64,000 nucleotides of DNA from Brockia lithotrophica (GTDB lineage Bacteria > Bacillota > Bacilli > Thermicanales > DSM-22653). This document shows, piece by piece, positions 16,851-25,829 of this stretch. The notes beneath the pieces were generated by a model. The model saw only the letters and a program-made list of their open reading frames with translations. It did no database searches and was not told the origin of the DNA. Numbering within the stretch: the stretch's first letter is position 1; each line of letters begins with the position of its first letter. The position numbers were made by a program, and so were the translations under genes. Where the stretch lies: contig PEBW01000005.1 in assembly GCA_003050565.1 (NCBI GenBank), positions 62,001 to 126,000 of the forward strand, written 5' to 3'.

Positions 16851-19322
16851 TTACTCCACGACGAGGTTGACGAGGCGATCGGGGACGACGACGATCTTGC
16901 GCACCGTCCGTCCCTCGATGTGCCGGCGCACGCCCTCGTGCGCGAGGGCGAGCTCGCGAAGCTGTCCCTCCGAAAGCCCCTTGGGAACGCGCTGGCGGCC
17001 GCGGAGCTTCCCGTTCACCTGGATGACGAGCTCCACCTCTTCGACCTCGAGCCAGCGGTCCTCGTACGCGGGCCAGGGCTCGTACGCGATCGTCTCGTCG
17101 TGCCCAAGCCGCCACCAGAGCTCCTCGCCGAGGTGCGGCGTGATCGGGTAGAGGAGCTTCACGAAGCCCTCCGCGTAGCTCCGGGGAAGAACCCCCACGT
17201 CGTACGCGTGGTTCATGAAGGTCATGAGCTGGGCGATGGCCGTGTTGAAGCGCAGGTTTTCGTAGTCCTCGCTCACCTTTTTGACCGTCCGGTGGTACAT
17301 CCGTGCCGTCTGCCGCTTCTCGGGGTCCTCTTCCCACCCCGGCGCGAAGAAGGCATCGTCTTCGACGATGCGCGCGGAAAGCGTCCGCCGCTCGGGGTCT
17401 ACCTCTTCCTCTCCCACGAAGTACCGCCACACGCGCTCGAGGAAACGGCGCGCGCCGTCGAGCCCCGACGTCGACCAAGCCTTCGTCGCCTCCAGAGGCC
17501 CCATGAACATCTCGTAGAGGCGCAAAGCGTCCGCGCCGTGGCTCTCGAGGATCTCGTCGGGGTTTACGACGTTCCCCCGCGACTTGGACATCTTTTGGTG
17601 GTCTTCCCCGAGGATGATTCCTTGGTTAAAGAGCTTCTGGAACGGCTCGGGAGTAGGGACGACCCCGAGATCGTACAGGAACTTGTGCCAGAAGCGGGCG
17701 TACAGGAGGTGGAGAACGGCGTGTTCGGCGCCGCCCACGTACAGATCCACGGGGAGCCAGTACTTGAGCTTTTCGTAGTCTGCCAGTGCCTCGTCGTTGT
17801 GCGGATCGACGAAGCGCAGGTAGTACCAAGAGCTCCCCGCCCACTGAGGCATCGTGTTCGTCTCGCGCCGCGCCGGCCGCCCCGTCTCCGGGTCGACGGT
17901 CTCCACCCATTCCTTCACGTTGGCCAGGGGCGACTCTCCCGTGCCCGTGGGACGGATCTGATCCGTATCGGGGAGGGTGACGGGAAGCTGGTCGTAAGGC
18001 ACGGGCTTCACCTGCCCGTCCTCCGTGTGGATCACGGGAATCGGTTCTCCCCAGAAGCGCTGCCGGCTGAACACCCAGTCCCGAAGGCGGTACATCTTCT
18101 TCCGACGTCCGCGGCCGTGCTCCTCGAGCCAGGCGATCATCCGCTCCTTGGCCTCGGCGACGCCCAGGCCGTCGAGGAACTGGGAGTTCACGTGTTCGCC
18201 GTCGCCCGTGTACGCCTCGCGCGTGACGTCGCCGCCCTTTACGACCTCGACGATGGGGAGACCGAACTTGCGGGCGAACTCGTGGTCGCGTTCGTCGTGG
18301 GCCGGTACGGCCATGATCGCACCCGTCCCGTAGTGACCGAGGACGTAGTCGGCGATCCACACGGGAAGGGGTTCGCCGGTCACGGGGTGCAGGGCGTACC
18401 CCCCGGTAAACACCCCGGTCTTTTCCTTGGCGAGGTCCGTGCGCTCGAGGTCCGACTTCCGCGCGGTCGCCTCGCGGTACGCCTCGACCTCCGCGCGCCT
18501 CTCGGGCGTCGTGAGTCGGTCCACGAGCGGGTGTTCCGGCGCGAGGACGAGGTACGTCGCGCCGAAGAGCGTGTCGGGCCGCGTCGTAAAGACCGTGATC
18601 ACCCCGTCGCCGCTCGCGAGGGGAAACTCGATTTCCGCACCTTCCGATGGGCCGATCCAATTTTGCTGCATCTCGCGGATGTGCTCCGGCCAGTCGAGAA
18701 GGTCGAGGTCGGCGTAGAGGCGGTCGGCGTACGCGGTGATCTTGAGGAGCCACTGGCGCATGGGAATCCGGTAGACGGGGTGTCCCCCGCGTTCGCTCTT
18801 CCCGTCGACGACCTCCTCGTCTGCCAGTACCGTACCGAGGGCCGGACACCAGTTCACCGGCACTTCCGCCATGTACGCGAGTCCGTGCTCGAAAAACTTG
18901 AGAAAGATCCACTGCGTCCACTTGTAGTACTTCGGGTCGGTCGTCGCGAACTCCCGCGTCCAGTCGTAGGAAAACCCGAGCGCCTTGAGCTGGCGGCGGA
19001 AGTTCGCGATGTTCTTTTCCGTGAAGGGACCGGGGTGGTTGCCCGTGTCCAGGGCGTACTGCTCCGCCGGGAGGCCGAAGGCATCCCACCCCATGGGGTG
19101 GAGGACGTTGTACCCCTGCATGCGCTTCATGCGCGCGACGATGTCCGTCGCCGTGTACCCTTCTACGTGGCCCACGTGCAGACCCGATCCCGACGGGTAG
19201 GGAAACATGTCCAAGACGTAAAATTTCGGCTTCGAAGTGTCTACCGGTTCTTTGAGGACGAACGTCTCGTGGGTTTCCCAGTACTCCTGCCAGCGCTTCT
19301 CGATGGCGCGGTGCGGGTACAT
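16851..19322 (-). CDS. leuS: Leucyl-tRNA synthetase
   Basis: Class I synthetase charging tRNA-Leu. HIGH-type motif in [17 protein letters not shown] near residue 40, editing-domain blocks such as [20 protein letters not shown] and [20 protein letters not shown], zinc-free insertion, KMSKS in [17 protein letters not shown], and the C-terminal [16 protein letters not shown]. 823 residues is normal. ATG 19322 has GGAGGG about 11 bases away, a little long. No T-box was found in the leader, unlike many Firmicute leuS genes. Promoter predicted at 19499-19528. Confidence 0.97.
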   Translation of the reverse strand: MYPHRAIEKRWQEYWETHETFVLKEPVDTSKPKFYVLDMFPYPSGSGLHVGHVEGYTATDIVARMKRMQGYNVLHPMGWDAFGLPAEQYALDTGNHPGPFTEKNIANFRRQLKALGFSYDWTREFATTDPKYYKWTQWIFLKFFEHGLAYMAEVPVNWCPALGTVLADEEVVDGKSERGGHPVYRIPMRQWLLKITAYADRLYADLDLLDWPEHIREMQQNWIGPSEGAEIEFPLASGDGVITVFTTRPDTLFGATYLVLAPEHPLVDRLTTPERRAEVEAYREATARKSDLERTDLAKEKTGVFTGGYALHPVTGEPLPVWIADYVLGHYGTGAIMAVPAHDERDHEFARKFGLPIVEVVKGGDVTREAYTGDGEHVNSQFLDGLGVAEAKERMIAWLEEHGRGRRKKMYRLRDWVFSRQRFWGEPIPVIHTEDGQVKPVPYDQLPVTLPDTDQIRPTGTGESPLANVKEWVETVDPETGRPARRETNTMPQWAGSSWYYLRFVDPHNDEALADYEKLKYWLPVDLYVGGAEHAVLHLLYARFWHKFLYDLGVVPTPEPFQKLFNQGIILGEDHQKMSKSRGNVVNPDEILESHGADALRLYEMFMGPLEATKAWSTSGLDGARRFLERVWRYFVGEEEVDPERRTLSARIVEDDAFFAPGWEEDPEKRQTARMYHRTVKKVSEDYENLRFNTAIAQLMTFMNHAYDVGVLPRSYAEGFVKLLYPITPHLGEELWWRLGHDETIAYEPWPAYEDRWLEVEEVELVIQVNGKLRGRQRVPKGLSEGQLRELALAHEGVRRHIEGRTVRKIVVVPDRLVNLVVE

Positions 19323-19498
19323 CGCCAGCCGGTCCCTCCTACACGATGCCTACGGTGCACGGCCACGCGCCGGACGCGGCGCGCGGCTTCAGACGTTCCT
19401 CCGTCTTGGGGCGGGCGAGTCGTTCGACGCGCAAACCCCGGAAAAGGGGCCGAGAAAAGGGCACCGCCCCGGACGAGCGGACGTAGGGATTGGAACCT

Positions 19499-19528
19499 AT
19501 TGTAGCACGCCCAACACCCGGGGGCCAA
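19499..19528 (-). promoter_or_regulatory. Possible leuS promoter
   Basis: Minus strand TTGGCC (19523-19528), 18-base spacer, TACAAT (19499-19504). The leader of about 170 bases holds GC hairpins but no T-box core. Confidence 0.4.
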
Positions 19529-19568
19529 GGACTTTTCCGGGCACCGTGGCCCCGAATCTGCGCCTTCC

Positions 19569-20330
19569 TCAGCGCATGACGAGGCCGCCGTCGACGACGA
19601 GTTCCTGCCCCGTGATCGCCCGCGCCCACGGCGAGGCGAAGAAGAGCACCGCATCGGCCACCTCTTCGGGCGTGACGACACGTCGGAGGGCGCTCGCTTC
19701 GGCCACCTGGCGGAAGACCTCTTCGGAGGTGTGCCGGCTCGCATCGGTGACGCGGATGAGCCCCGGGGAGACCACGTTTGCCGTAATCCCGTCGGGGCCG
19801 AGGTCCTTGGCGAGGCTTCGCACGAAGGCGAGAAGAGCTCCCTTGGCCGCGATGTAGTCGTGGTAAGGCACGACCGGATCGTGCACGAGGTTCGTACCGA
19901 CGGCGACGATCCGGCCGAATCCCGCCTCCCGCATGTCGGGGAGGACGGCGCGCACGAGGAGGTACGTCTGGAGCACGGTGAGGCTAAACTGGCGCACGAG
20001 GCCGGGCCACTCCAGCGTCTCCACCGTAGGACGCTTCTCGGGGTCAAACGCGTAATCCACGGCGTTGATCACGAGGGTGGTGACGGGCATTCCGAAGCGC
20101 TCACGTGCCGCGCGCACGAGCTCTTCAACGTCCTTGGTCTTGATGACGTCCGCCTGTACGGCTACGGCGCGATCTCCCAGCCGCCTTACGAGCGCCTCCG
20201 CCGCTTCGCGGTTGCGCACGTAGTTCACCACGACGCGGGCCCCTTCACGGACGAACGCCTCGGCGATCGCCGCCCCGAGTCCACGGGACGAACCGGTGAC
20301 GAGTACGAGTTGGTCGGAAAGGGCGCGCAA
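19569..20330 (-). CDS. Short-chain dehydrogenase/reductase (FabG-like)
   Basis: NAD(P)-dependent oxidoreductase with a Rossmann fold. TGSSRGLG cofactor motif at about 12-19, NYVRNREAAEAL (Arg-rich loop suggesting NADP), ADV, the structural INAVDYAF in place of NNAG, YHDYIAAKGALL (YxxxK catalytic pair), and the C-terminal ITGQELVVDGGLVMR of FabG-like enzymes. The residue 13 before the catalytic Tyr, usually Ser, reads Thr (VGTNLV), so activity may be altered. Start TTG 20330 follows GGAGGAGCGACC. In the position of yqeM/com genes after rsfS; substrate unknown. Confidence 0.85.
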   Translation of the reverse strand: MRALSDQLVLVTGSSRGLGAAIAEAFVREGARVVVNYVRNREAAEALVRRLGDRAVAVQADVIKTKDVEELVRAARERFGMPVTTLVINAVDYAFDPEKRPTVETLEWPGLVRQFSLTVLQTYLLVRAVLPDMREAGFGRIVAVGTNLVHDPVVPYHDYIAAKGALLAFVRSLAKDLGPDGITANVVSPGLIRVTDASRHTSEEVFRQVAEASALRRVVTPEEVADAVLFFASPWARAITGQELVVDGGLVMR

Positions 20331-20396
20331 GGTCGCTCCTCCTCCTTAGGGGATCGAATCGCGGAAGCGTTCCACTTCCCAAACCCGGATTTGCCG

Positions 20397-20894
20397 CTAC
20401 GGATGAACCGACTCCTCTTGGGGATCTACCTCCCCGCCCCCCAAGAGCTCGCGGGGGGCATCGCCCCACAGCCGTTCGAGCTGGTAGTACGCGCGTTCTT
20501 CCTCCGTGAAGAGATGGACGATCACGTCGCCGTAGTCGAGGAGGACCCAGCGTCCCTCGTCAAGTCCTTCCGTCCGCCGCGCACGCCTCCCCACCTTGCG
20601 CGCCTCTTCTTCCACGGCGTCGCTCAGGGCGCGGACGTGTACGCGGTTTTTTCCCGTCACGAGGAGAAAGTAGTCGGCGATGAGCGTGAGCCCGCGAACG
20701 TCGAGGAGGAGTACGTCCTCCCCCTTCTTGGCGAGGGCGGCGTTCCCCAAGCTCACCGCCACCGCGCGTGCGTCCCCTTCCGTCGCGCCTCGGACCGTGT
20801 TCCGAATCCCCGCTCCCTGGGCCGACCCGACGGCTTCGGCCTCCGGGGACTCGGAACGGACGAGATCGTGGCGTTCTTCGTCGTACAAGCCCAC
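20397..20894 (-). CDS. rsfS: Ribosomal silencing factor RsfS
   Basis: Binds ribosomal protein L14 and keeps the subunits apart when nutrients are scarce. The conserved domain is LGNAALAKKGEDVLLLDVRG, LIADYFLLVTGKNRVHVRAL, EGLDEGRWVLLDYGDVIVHL and FTEEERAYYQLERLWGDAP. The usual protein has about 110 residues; here about 40 extra precede it. Start is uncertain: GGAGG right after the yqeK stop favours GTG 20894 (11-base gap), while a GTG just before the conserved domain would give the standard length. In the order nadD-yqeK-rsfS, as in Bacillus. Confidence 0.9.
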   Translation of the reverse strand: MGLYDEERHDLVRSESPEAEAVGSAQGAGIRNTVRGATEGDARAVAVSLGNAALAKKGEDVLLLDVRGLTLIADYFLLVTGKNRVHVRALSDAVEEEARKVGRRARRTEGLDEGRWVLLDYGDVIVHLFTEEERAYYQLERLWGDAPRELLGGGEVDPQEESVHP

Positions 20895-20910
20895 CGCCCC
20901 GACCACCTCC

Positions 20911-21501
20911 TCATTCGTCTTCGATCGATCCTGTCTGACGCCACCTCCGGCGCACGCACGCGTTGTACGCGTCAAGGGCGAGGGGGAAAATCCTCTCTTC
21001 CTCCCACGCGAGCTCGAGGATCGTCTCGCGCACGCCGTGGCAGAACGCCGCGTAGAGATCCACCTCGGCCAACGCGCGGACGGCCTCGACGCCCGGAAAG
21101 TCGCGGGAAGGTTCTACGTAATCGGCCACCCACAGGACGAGGTCGAGGGGCGACATGGCCGCACGTCCCGTCGTGTGGTAGTATACCGCTTCCAAAACGA
21201 AGGGATCTTCCACGCCGAAGCGCTCGCGGGCGACGTAGCTCGCGCAGGGAGCGTGCCAGAGGTGGGCGTCGTAGTCGAGCCACAGGGTATCGCGATGGCG
21301 GCGGAGGACTTCCGCCTGCCGCTCCTTCGGCCACTCCTTGCACATGTCGTGGAGGAGGGCCGCAAGCTCCGCCTTTGAGCGGTCTACGCCCAGGCGTTCC
21401 GCAAAGCGCAGCGACGTCGCCACGACCCCTTCCACGTGTCGCCTGCGTCCGGGAGAAAGGTCGGCGAATACCTCGTTTCGGATCCGATCGAGATCGACCA
21501 C
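20911..21501 (-). CDS. yqeK: YqeK family HD-domain Ap4A hydrolase
   Basis: HD-domain phosphohydrolase of the symmetrical Ap4A hydrolase family described for Firmicute YqeK. Metal ligands: HVEGVVATSLRFAERLG, AALLHDMCKEWP (HD), WHAPCASYVARERFG and VLWVADYVEPSRDFPG. 196 residues, typical. GTG 21501 is preceded by GGAGGTGGGG. Between nadD and rsfS. Confidence 0.93.
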   Translation of the reverse strand: MVDLDRIRNEVFADLSPGRRRHVEGVVATSLRFAERLGVDRSKAELAALLHDMCKEWPKERQAEVLRRHRDTLWLDYDAHLWHAPCASYVARERFGVEDPFVLEAVYYHTTGRAAMSPLDLVLWVADYVEPSRDFPGVEAVRALAEVDLYAAFCHGVRETILELAWEEERIFPLALDAYNACVRRRWRQTGSIEDE

Positions 21502-21543
21502 GGGGCCCCACCTCCTTCGAAAATTTGCTGCACGTCGCGGGAC

Positions 21544-22221
21544 CTACCCGTTCTCCGAAACCTCGGCACCGCACGCCGGAAGGAGGTACAGCGCCCGCTC
21601 CAGGATGTACGCGAGGACGGCGTCAGGAACGAGAGAGCGAACCGACCGCCCCTCGCACAGCCTCCTCCGGACGAGGCTCGAAGAAATCCCCAAGGGCGGA
21701 ACGTCTACGGCAACGAACCGGGACGGAGAAACCCCCGCGGCGGCGGCGACTTCTTCAATCGTGCGCGAAACGTCGTCGGGCGTGTGGGGCGGGCGAACGA
21801 AGACGGCAAAGTGCGCCAGGTCGAGGACCCCGGGAAAGCCGTGCCAAAGGGGCAGACCCGCCAAGGCGTCGCTCCCCAAAAGAAAGACAAAGGTTACCCC
21901 GGGATAGCGGCGCCGAAGGCTCGCCAGCGTATCCGCCGTGTAGGAAGGGCCCGGCCGCTCGTATTCGACGGTCTGCACGGCGAGGTAGGGCCTTCCGGAG
22001 ACCGCGAGGCGGAGCATGGCAAGACGCTCGGCAGGCGACGCGACGACGCGGGCGCGCTTCCACGGAGGAACGTGGGCGGGAACAAACCACACCTCGTCGA
22101 GCGCGAGCGCGTCCCGCGCCCACTCGGCGACGACGAGGTGGGCCGTATGCGGCGGATCGAAGGTCCCTCCGAGGAGGCCGACGCGGTACCCTTCTTTCCG
22201 AGCATCCGGTTCCCTCAGCAT
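21544..22221 (-). CDS. nadD: Nicotinate-nucleotide adenylyltransferase
   Basis: Joins nicotinate mononucleotide with ATP in NAD synthesis. GLLGGTFDPPHTAHLVVAEW carries the GGTFDPxHxxH nucleotidyl-transferase motif; VWFVPAHVPPWK, PSYTADTLASLRRRYPG, FLLGSDALAGLPLWHGF and the late LGISSSLVRRRL (ISSTxIR) complete the set. ATG 22221 overlaps the aroE stop by 7 bases, so the two are coupled. Confidence 0.96.
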   Translation of the reverse strand: MLREPDARKEGYRVGLLGGTFDPPHTAHLVVAEWARDALALDEVWFVPAHVPPWKRARVVASPAERLAMLRLAVSGRPYLAVQTVEYERPGPSYTADTLASLRRRYPGVTFVFLLGSDALAGLPLWHGFPGVLDLAHFAVFVRPPHTPDDVSRTIEEVAAAAGVSPSRFVAVDVPPLGISSSLVRRRLCEGRSVRSLVPDAVLAYILERALYLLPACGAEVSENG

Positions 22222-23102
22222 CCTTCCGCCCGCCCTCCGGCACCCAAGGCGCGGTTCACCACGTCGCGCATCACCGGCACGGGGGCGGGGCGCCCCGTCC
22301 AGCGCTCAAGGGCCGCCGCTCCTTGGTGGACGAACATCCCCACCCCCGGTACGACCCGCGCGCCGCGTGCGGCCGCCTCGCGAAGGAGGCGCGTACACAG
22401 CGGGTTGTACACGAGGTCGGCGACGACGAGCCCCGGGTGAAGGGCCGACGGGGAAAGCGGAAGGGCGTCTACGTTGGGGTGCATGCCCACGGGCGTCCCG
22501 TTGACGACGAGCGTCCCCGGTTCCGCAGCGCGGACGACGTCGTCGCGCCGCTCCCAGGAGAACACCCGGACCTCCGCCCCCGCGCGCCGCAGGCGTTCCG
22601 CAAGGCGGTGAGCACGCTCCTCCCCACGGCTCGTGAGGAGGAAGCGGCGCATGCCCCGCCACAAAAGGCCGAACGCCACGGCCTGCGCCGCACCTCCAGC
22701 CCCGAGGAGGACCGCCTGCCTCTCCGCGTAGGGGAAGTTCCCCACCGCCTCCTCGAGCGAGCGAACGAACCCTTCGGCGTCCGTGTTGTCACCCACGAGC
22801 TTTTCTCCGTCCCAATAGAGGGTGTTCACGGCGCCGATCGCCGCGGCCTGGGGCGTGTGGGCGTCGAGAAGGGCAAAGACCGCTTCCTTGTGCGGCAGGG
22901 TCACGTTGGCTCCGGGGAATCGGAGCGCACGCATCGCCCGCACCGCGTCGGGCAGGCGCTCCCGCGCCACTTCAAAGGCGAGGTACACGGCATCCACGCC
23001 CAGGGCTCTGAAGGCCGCCGTCTGCATCGCTGGCGAGAGGCTGTGCGCCACCGGTGCACCAAAGAGCGCGTAGAGGCGCGTTTCCGCTCCTACTTCGACC
23101 AT
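22215..23102 (-). CDS. aroE: Shikimate dehydrogenase
   Basis: NADPH-dependent reduction of 3-dehydroshikimate in aromatic amino acid synthesis. Substrate motif AHSLSPAMQ, FPGANVTLPHKEAV with the catalytic Lys, AAIGAVNTLYWDGEKLVGDN, DNTDAEGF, the nucleotide loop LLGAGGAAQAVAFGL, and VADLVYNPLCTRLLREAAARG. Start ATG 23102 (MVEVGAETRLYALFG) with AGGA at 8-9 bases; the frame is open to 23192 but those residues look random. First gene of the aroE-nadD-yqeK-rsfS run; yqeI, normally between aroE and nadD, is missing. Confidence 0.95.
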   Translation of the reverse strand: MVEVGAETRLYALFGAPVAHSLSPAMQTAAFRALGVDAVYLAFEVARERLPDAVRAMRALRFPGANVTLPHKEAVFALLDAHTPQAAAIGAVNTLYWDGEKLVGDNTDAEGFVRSLEEAVGNFPYAERQAVLLGAGGAAQAVAFGLLWRGMRRFLLTSRGEERAHRLAERLRRAGAEVRVFSWERRDDVVRAAEPGTLVVNGTPVGMHPNVDALPLSPSALHPGLVVADLVYNPLCTRLLREAAARGARVVPGVGMFVHQGAAALERWTGRPAPVPVMRDVVNRALGAGGRAEGC

Positions 23103-23226
23103 GACGGCCGTCCTGCCCCCTGTACAACGCCGAATCCTCGATGCGGGAAGTCCCGCCGTTTCCCCTACCCGAATCGAAAAAAGGCGGCGCAACTATGGCG
23201 AAAGTTTGAAAACATCCGCGATCTTC

Positions 23227-23255
23227 TTGCCGCTTCCCTCCCATTATGCCATACT
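23227..23255 (+). promoter_or_regulatory. Promoter of the mod operon
   Basis: TTGCCG (23227-23232), 17-base spacer, CATACT (23250-23255). A hairpin GTGGC-GAAA-GCCAC (23257-23270) begins at the expected 5' end. Confidence 0.45.
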
Positions 23256-23283
23256 TGTGGCGAAAGCCACAATCCAAGCGGAG

Positions 23284-23400
23284 GACGCACGCCCCTCCGA
23301 GCCGGTGGTCCTACGGGAGGAAATTCCTCCTACGGCAGCCGGCCTGGGCTTCGGCCCACGGGGTATGTCCGGAAACGGATATGCCTTACCCTCGGTGTAG
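23284..23400 (+). promoter_or_regulatory. Moco-riboswitch-like leader
   Basis: A highly structured leader ahead of the molybdate transporter. Visible helices: GGAGGA / TCCTCC (about 23316-23330), GGGC-TTCG-GCCC (23347-23358), and a 10-pair stem capped by GAAA formed by GGTATGTCCG and CGGATATGCC (about 23361-23385). Conserved-looking single-stranded blocks CTCCGAGCC, CCTACGG and AGCCGGCCTG recall the molybdenum/tungsten-cofactor RNA motif, which uses a GNRA loop and its receptor. A Rho-independent terminator follows at 23466, so cofactor binding would be expected to stop transcription. Assignment is from memory of the motif plus context; a covariance search would decide. Confidence 0.65.
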
Positions 23401-23465
23401 AAGGAGGCGGCGGGTTCCGGCGGTCCCTCTCTGCGCAGACGGGACGTGCGCTCGGGATCCCGATA

Positions 23466-23491
23466 CCCTGCCGGTTCCGGCAGGGTTTTTT
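23466..23491 (+). terminator. Leader terminator (expression platform) before modB
   Basis: CCCTGCCG / CGGCAGGG stem with a 4-base loop, then six T, lying between the structured leader and modB. Confidence 0.85.
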
Positions 23492-23566
23492 CGTTGCCGC
23501 TCCGAAGCCCCGTGGGGTAGGGAGGGAAGACGGTACGCGAACCACCAGCGAAAGGAGGCGCCGGCG

Positions 23567-24253
23567 GTGCGCCCGGAAATCCTCGAACCCCTCCTCCTTT
23601 CCATGAAGGTCTCCTTCCTCGCCACAGGCATCGACATCCTCGTCGCGGTTCCCCTCGCCCGCCTTCTCGCCCGCCGGACGTTCCCCGGCGCCTCGCTCCT
23701 GCACACGCTCTTCCTCCTCCCCATGGTGCTCCCTCCGACCGTCCTCGGCTACCTCCTCCTCCTCCTCGTCTCGAAAAAGGGACCCGTGGGCGCACTCCTG
23801 TACCACGCGTTCGGCGTGGAACTCGTCTTCCAGTGGACAGGGGCGCTTTTGGCCGCCTCCGTCGTCGCCTTCCCCCTTCTCTACCAAGGAGCGCTGGCCG
23901 CCTTTCGAAGCGTCGACCCGCGTTACGAAGCGGTAGCCCGCACCCTAGGCCGCGGCCCTCTATACGTCTTTTTCACGATCACGCTGCCTCTGGCGTGGCC
24001 GCAGCTCCTCGCGGGAATCGCCCTCGCCTTCGCCCGCGCCCTGGGAGATTTCGGCACGACCCTCATGCTCGCCGGCTACATCCCCGGGCGCACGGTCACC
24101 CTCCCCCTGGGGATCTATTTTGCCGTGGCGAACGGGGAAAACGACGTCGCCGCGGTGATGACCGGCCTCCTCTTCACCTTTAGCATCGCCACCCTCCTCG
24201 GCATCCAGTGGCTCACGCGGCGACAGGGAACGCCCTTCCTCTCTACGGGATGA
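23567..24253 (+). CDS. modB: Molybdate ABC transporter permease
   Basis: Membrane channel of the ModABC importer. 228 residues with about five to six hydrophobic segments; FLLPMVLPPTVLGYLLLLLV and the coupling loop EAVARTLGRGPLYVFFTITL, RALGDFGTTLMLAGYIPG are textbook ModB. The ribosome site AAAGGAGGCG selects GTG 23567; the open frame begins much earlier only because the leader lacks stops. First gene after the riboswitch-like leader. Confidence 0.95.
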   Translation: MRPEILEPLLLSMKVSFLATGIDILVAVPLARLLARRTFPGASLLHTLFLLPMVLPPTVLGYLLLLLVSKKGPVGALLYHAFGVELVFQWTGALLAASVVAFPLLYQGALAAFRSVDPRYEAVARTLGRGPLYVFFTITLPLAWPQLLAGIALAFARALGDFGTTLMLAGYIPGRTVTLPLGIYFAVANGENDVAAVMTGLLFTFSIATLLGIQWLTRRQGTPFLSTG

Positions 24254-24288
24254 CCACGTGCTGAACGGCCCTTCCGAGGTGGTGAACC

Positions 24289-25047
24289 GTGCTCTACGTG
24301 GACGTGGAAAAGCGTCTCGCGGAGTTTTCCCTCACCGTACGCCACGCGTTTCCGCCGGGGATCACGGCCGTCTTTGGCCCCTCCGGCTCGGGGAAGTCCA
24401 CACTCCTCCACCTGATCGCCGGGCTCCTCCTCCCCGACCGGGGAACGATCCGCCTCGGCGAGCGGGTGTTCGTGGGAGAGGGCACGAAGCCCCTGCCCCC
24501 CGAAATGCGGCGCGTCGGCTACGTGCTTCAGGCCGGATTCCTCTTTCCCCACATGACCGTGTGGCAAAACATCGCGTACGGGATCCGCCGGCGCATCCGG
24601 CCCGACGACCCGGAGATCCGCCCCCTCCTCGAAGTCACGCGCCTTTCGCCCCTCCTGGGGCGAAAGCCGCACACCCTTTCCGGAGGCGAGCGTCAGCGCG
24701 TCGCCTTGGTGCGCGCCCTCGCCACCCAACCGGACGTCCTCCTCCTCGACGAACCTTTTGCCAACCTGGACCAAACGCTCAAGGAGGACCTCTACGCCAC
24801 GCTCCTCGAACTCGTGGCCATGAGGCCCATCCCCGTCCTCCTCGTCACCCACGACGCCGAAGAGCGCGACCGCCTCGCCGAAGACGTCCTCTTCCTCGAG
24901 CGCGGACGCGCCCGCAGAGATCCTCATTGGAAATCCGGGAGGGATCCCCTATGGAAAACGCACGTCTCCGCGGACGCACGTCCCGCATCTTCCGCCTCCA
25001 GAGCACCCTCTCCCTCGCCGTCGCCCTTTTCCCTGTATTCGCCCTGA
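24289..25047 (+). CDS. modC: Molybdate ABC transporter ATP-binding protein
   Basis: ATPase driving ModB. Walker [18 protein letters not shown] (about 31-47), Q-loop VGYVLQAGFLFPHMT, signature LSGGERQRVALVRAL, Walker B VLLLDEPFANLDQTLKEDLY, H-loop LLVTHDAEERDRLAED. The accessory molybdate-binding domain (TOBE/MopI) of long ModC proteins is absent. The last about 45 residues (rich in Ser, Pro, Arg) do not look conserved and overlap the start of modA by 97 bases, so the gene may have lost an earlier stop. GTG 24289 follows GAGGTGG. Confidence 0.93.
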   Translation: MLYVDVEKRLAEFSLTVRHAFPPGITAVFGPSGSGKSTLLHLIAGLLLPDRGTIRLGERVFVGEGTKPLPPEMRRVGYVLQAGFLFPHMTVWQNIAYGIRRRIRPDDPEIRPLLEVTRLSPLLGRKPHTLSGGERQRVALVRALATQPDVLLLDEPFANLDQTLKEDLYATLLELVAMRPIPVLLVTHDAEERDRLAEDVLFLERGRARRDPHWKSGRDPLWKTHVSADARPASSASRAPSPSPSPFSLYSP

Positions 25048-25817
25048 GCCTCGGCGGCTGCGGCGGGAAGGCGGCGCTGGAAGACTCCCCGTCCCCAGAA
25101 GCGAAAGCCCCGACGACGCTCACCGTCTCCGCGGCCATCTCCCTCAAGGACGCCCTCACCGAACTCAAAGGAATTTACGAAAAGGATCACCCGAACGCGA
25201 AGATCGACTACAACTTCGGCGCCTCGGGGAACCTCAAGGAGCAAATCCTGAGCGGGGCGAGTGTCGACGTCTTTTTGAGCGTGGGGAAGAAGGAGATCGA
25301 CGAGCTCAAGGACAAAAACTACGTGGACCAAGGGCGCGTCGACTCCGTCGCGACGAACCGGCTCGTCCTCGTCGCCCCCAGAGACGGTGGGAAACCCACC
25401 ACCTTTCGGAACCTGCCCGAAGCCCTGGGCGCAAGCGGCAAGATCGCCTTGGGCGAACCCAAGAGTGTCCCCGCCGGACGCTACGCCGAACAGGCCCTCA
25501 AGGCCGCGGGCGTCTGGGACGCCGTGAAGGACCGCATCGTCTACGCCCAGACCGTGCGCCAGGTCCTCGCCTACGTGGAGAGCGGCGAGGCGAACTACGG
25601 CGTCGTCTACGCCACGGATGCCAAGATTTCCGACAAGGTCACGGTGATGGACACGGCCGATTCCTCCTGGCACGATCCCATCCACTACCTCGGCGTCGTC
25701 CTCGCCAACTCGCAGCACAAAGCCGAAGCGACGAAGTTCCTCGACTTCCTCCTCTCCCCGGAAGCGCAAGAGGTCTTTGCGAAGTACGGATTCTCGCCCG
25801 GCGCCGGGCGCATGTAG
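24951..25817 (+). CDS. modA: Molybdate-binding lipoprotein
   Basis: Extracellular substrate-binding protein of the importer. Signal peptide ending in a lipobox (LSLGGC, Cys about 34), then LTVSAAISLKDALTELKGIY, NFGASGNLKEQILSGASVDV, FLSVGKKEIDELKDKNYVD and VVYATDAKISDKV, all typical ModA. 288 residues. ATG 24951 has GGGAGGG seven bases upstream and lies inside the tail of modC. Order B-C-A is unusual; most operons have A first. Confidence 0.95.
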   Translation: MENARLRGRTSRIFRLQSTLSLAVALFPVFALSLGGCGGKAALEDSPSPEAKAPTTLTVSAAISLKDALTELKGIYEKDHPNAKIDYNFGASGNLKEQILSGASVDVFLSVGKKEIDELKDKNYVDQGRVDSVATNRLVLVAPRDGGKPTTFRNLPEALGASGKIALGEPKSVPAGRYAEQALKAAGVWDAVKDRIVYAQTVRQVLAYVESGEANYGVVYATDAKISDKVTVMDTADSSWHDPIHYLGVVLANSQHKAEATKFLDFLLSPEAQEVFAKYGFSPGAGRM

Positions 25818-25829
25818 GGGATATACGCC

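Noticed and set aside
16791-19505. 904-codon open frame opposite leuS
   Set aside because: Antisense shadow of a certain gene; composition is Arg/His/Val-rich without any fold.
19323-19560. T-box leader expected before leuS
   Set aside because: No AGGGTGGNACCGCG-like core is present on the minus strand; the only T-box seen in the window is that of alaS.
19731-23606. 1291-codon open frame on the plus strand
   Set aside because: It is antisense to the SDR, rsfS, yqeK, nadD and aroE genes, all of which have clear protein motifs. High GC leaves few stops in opposite frames.
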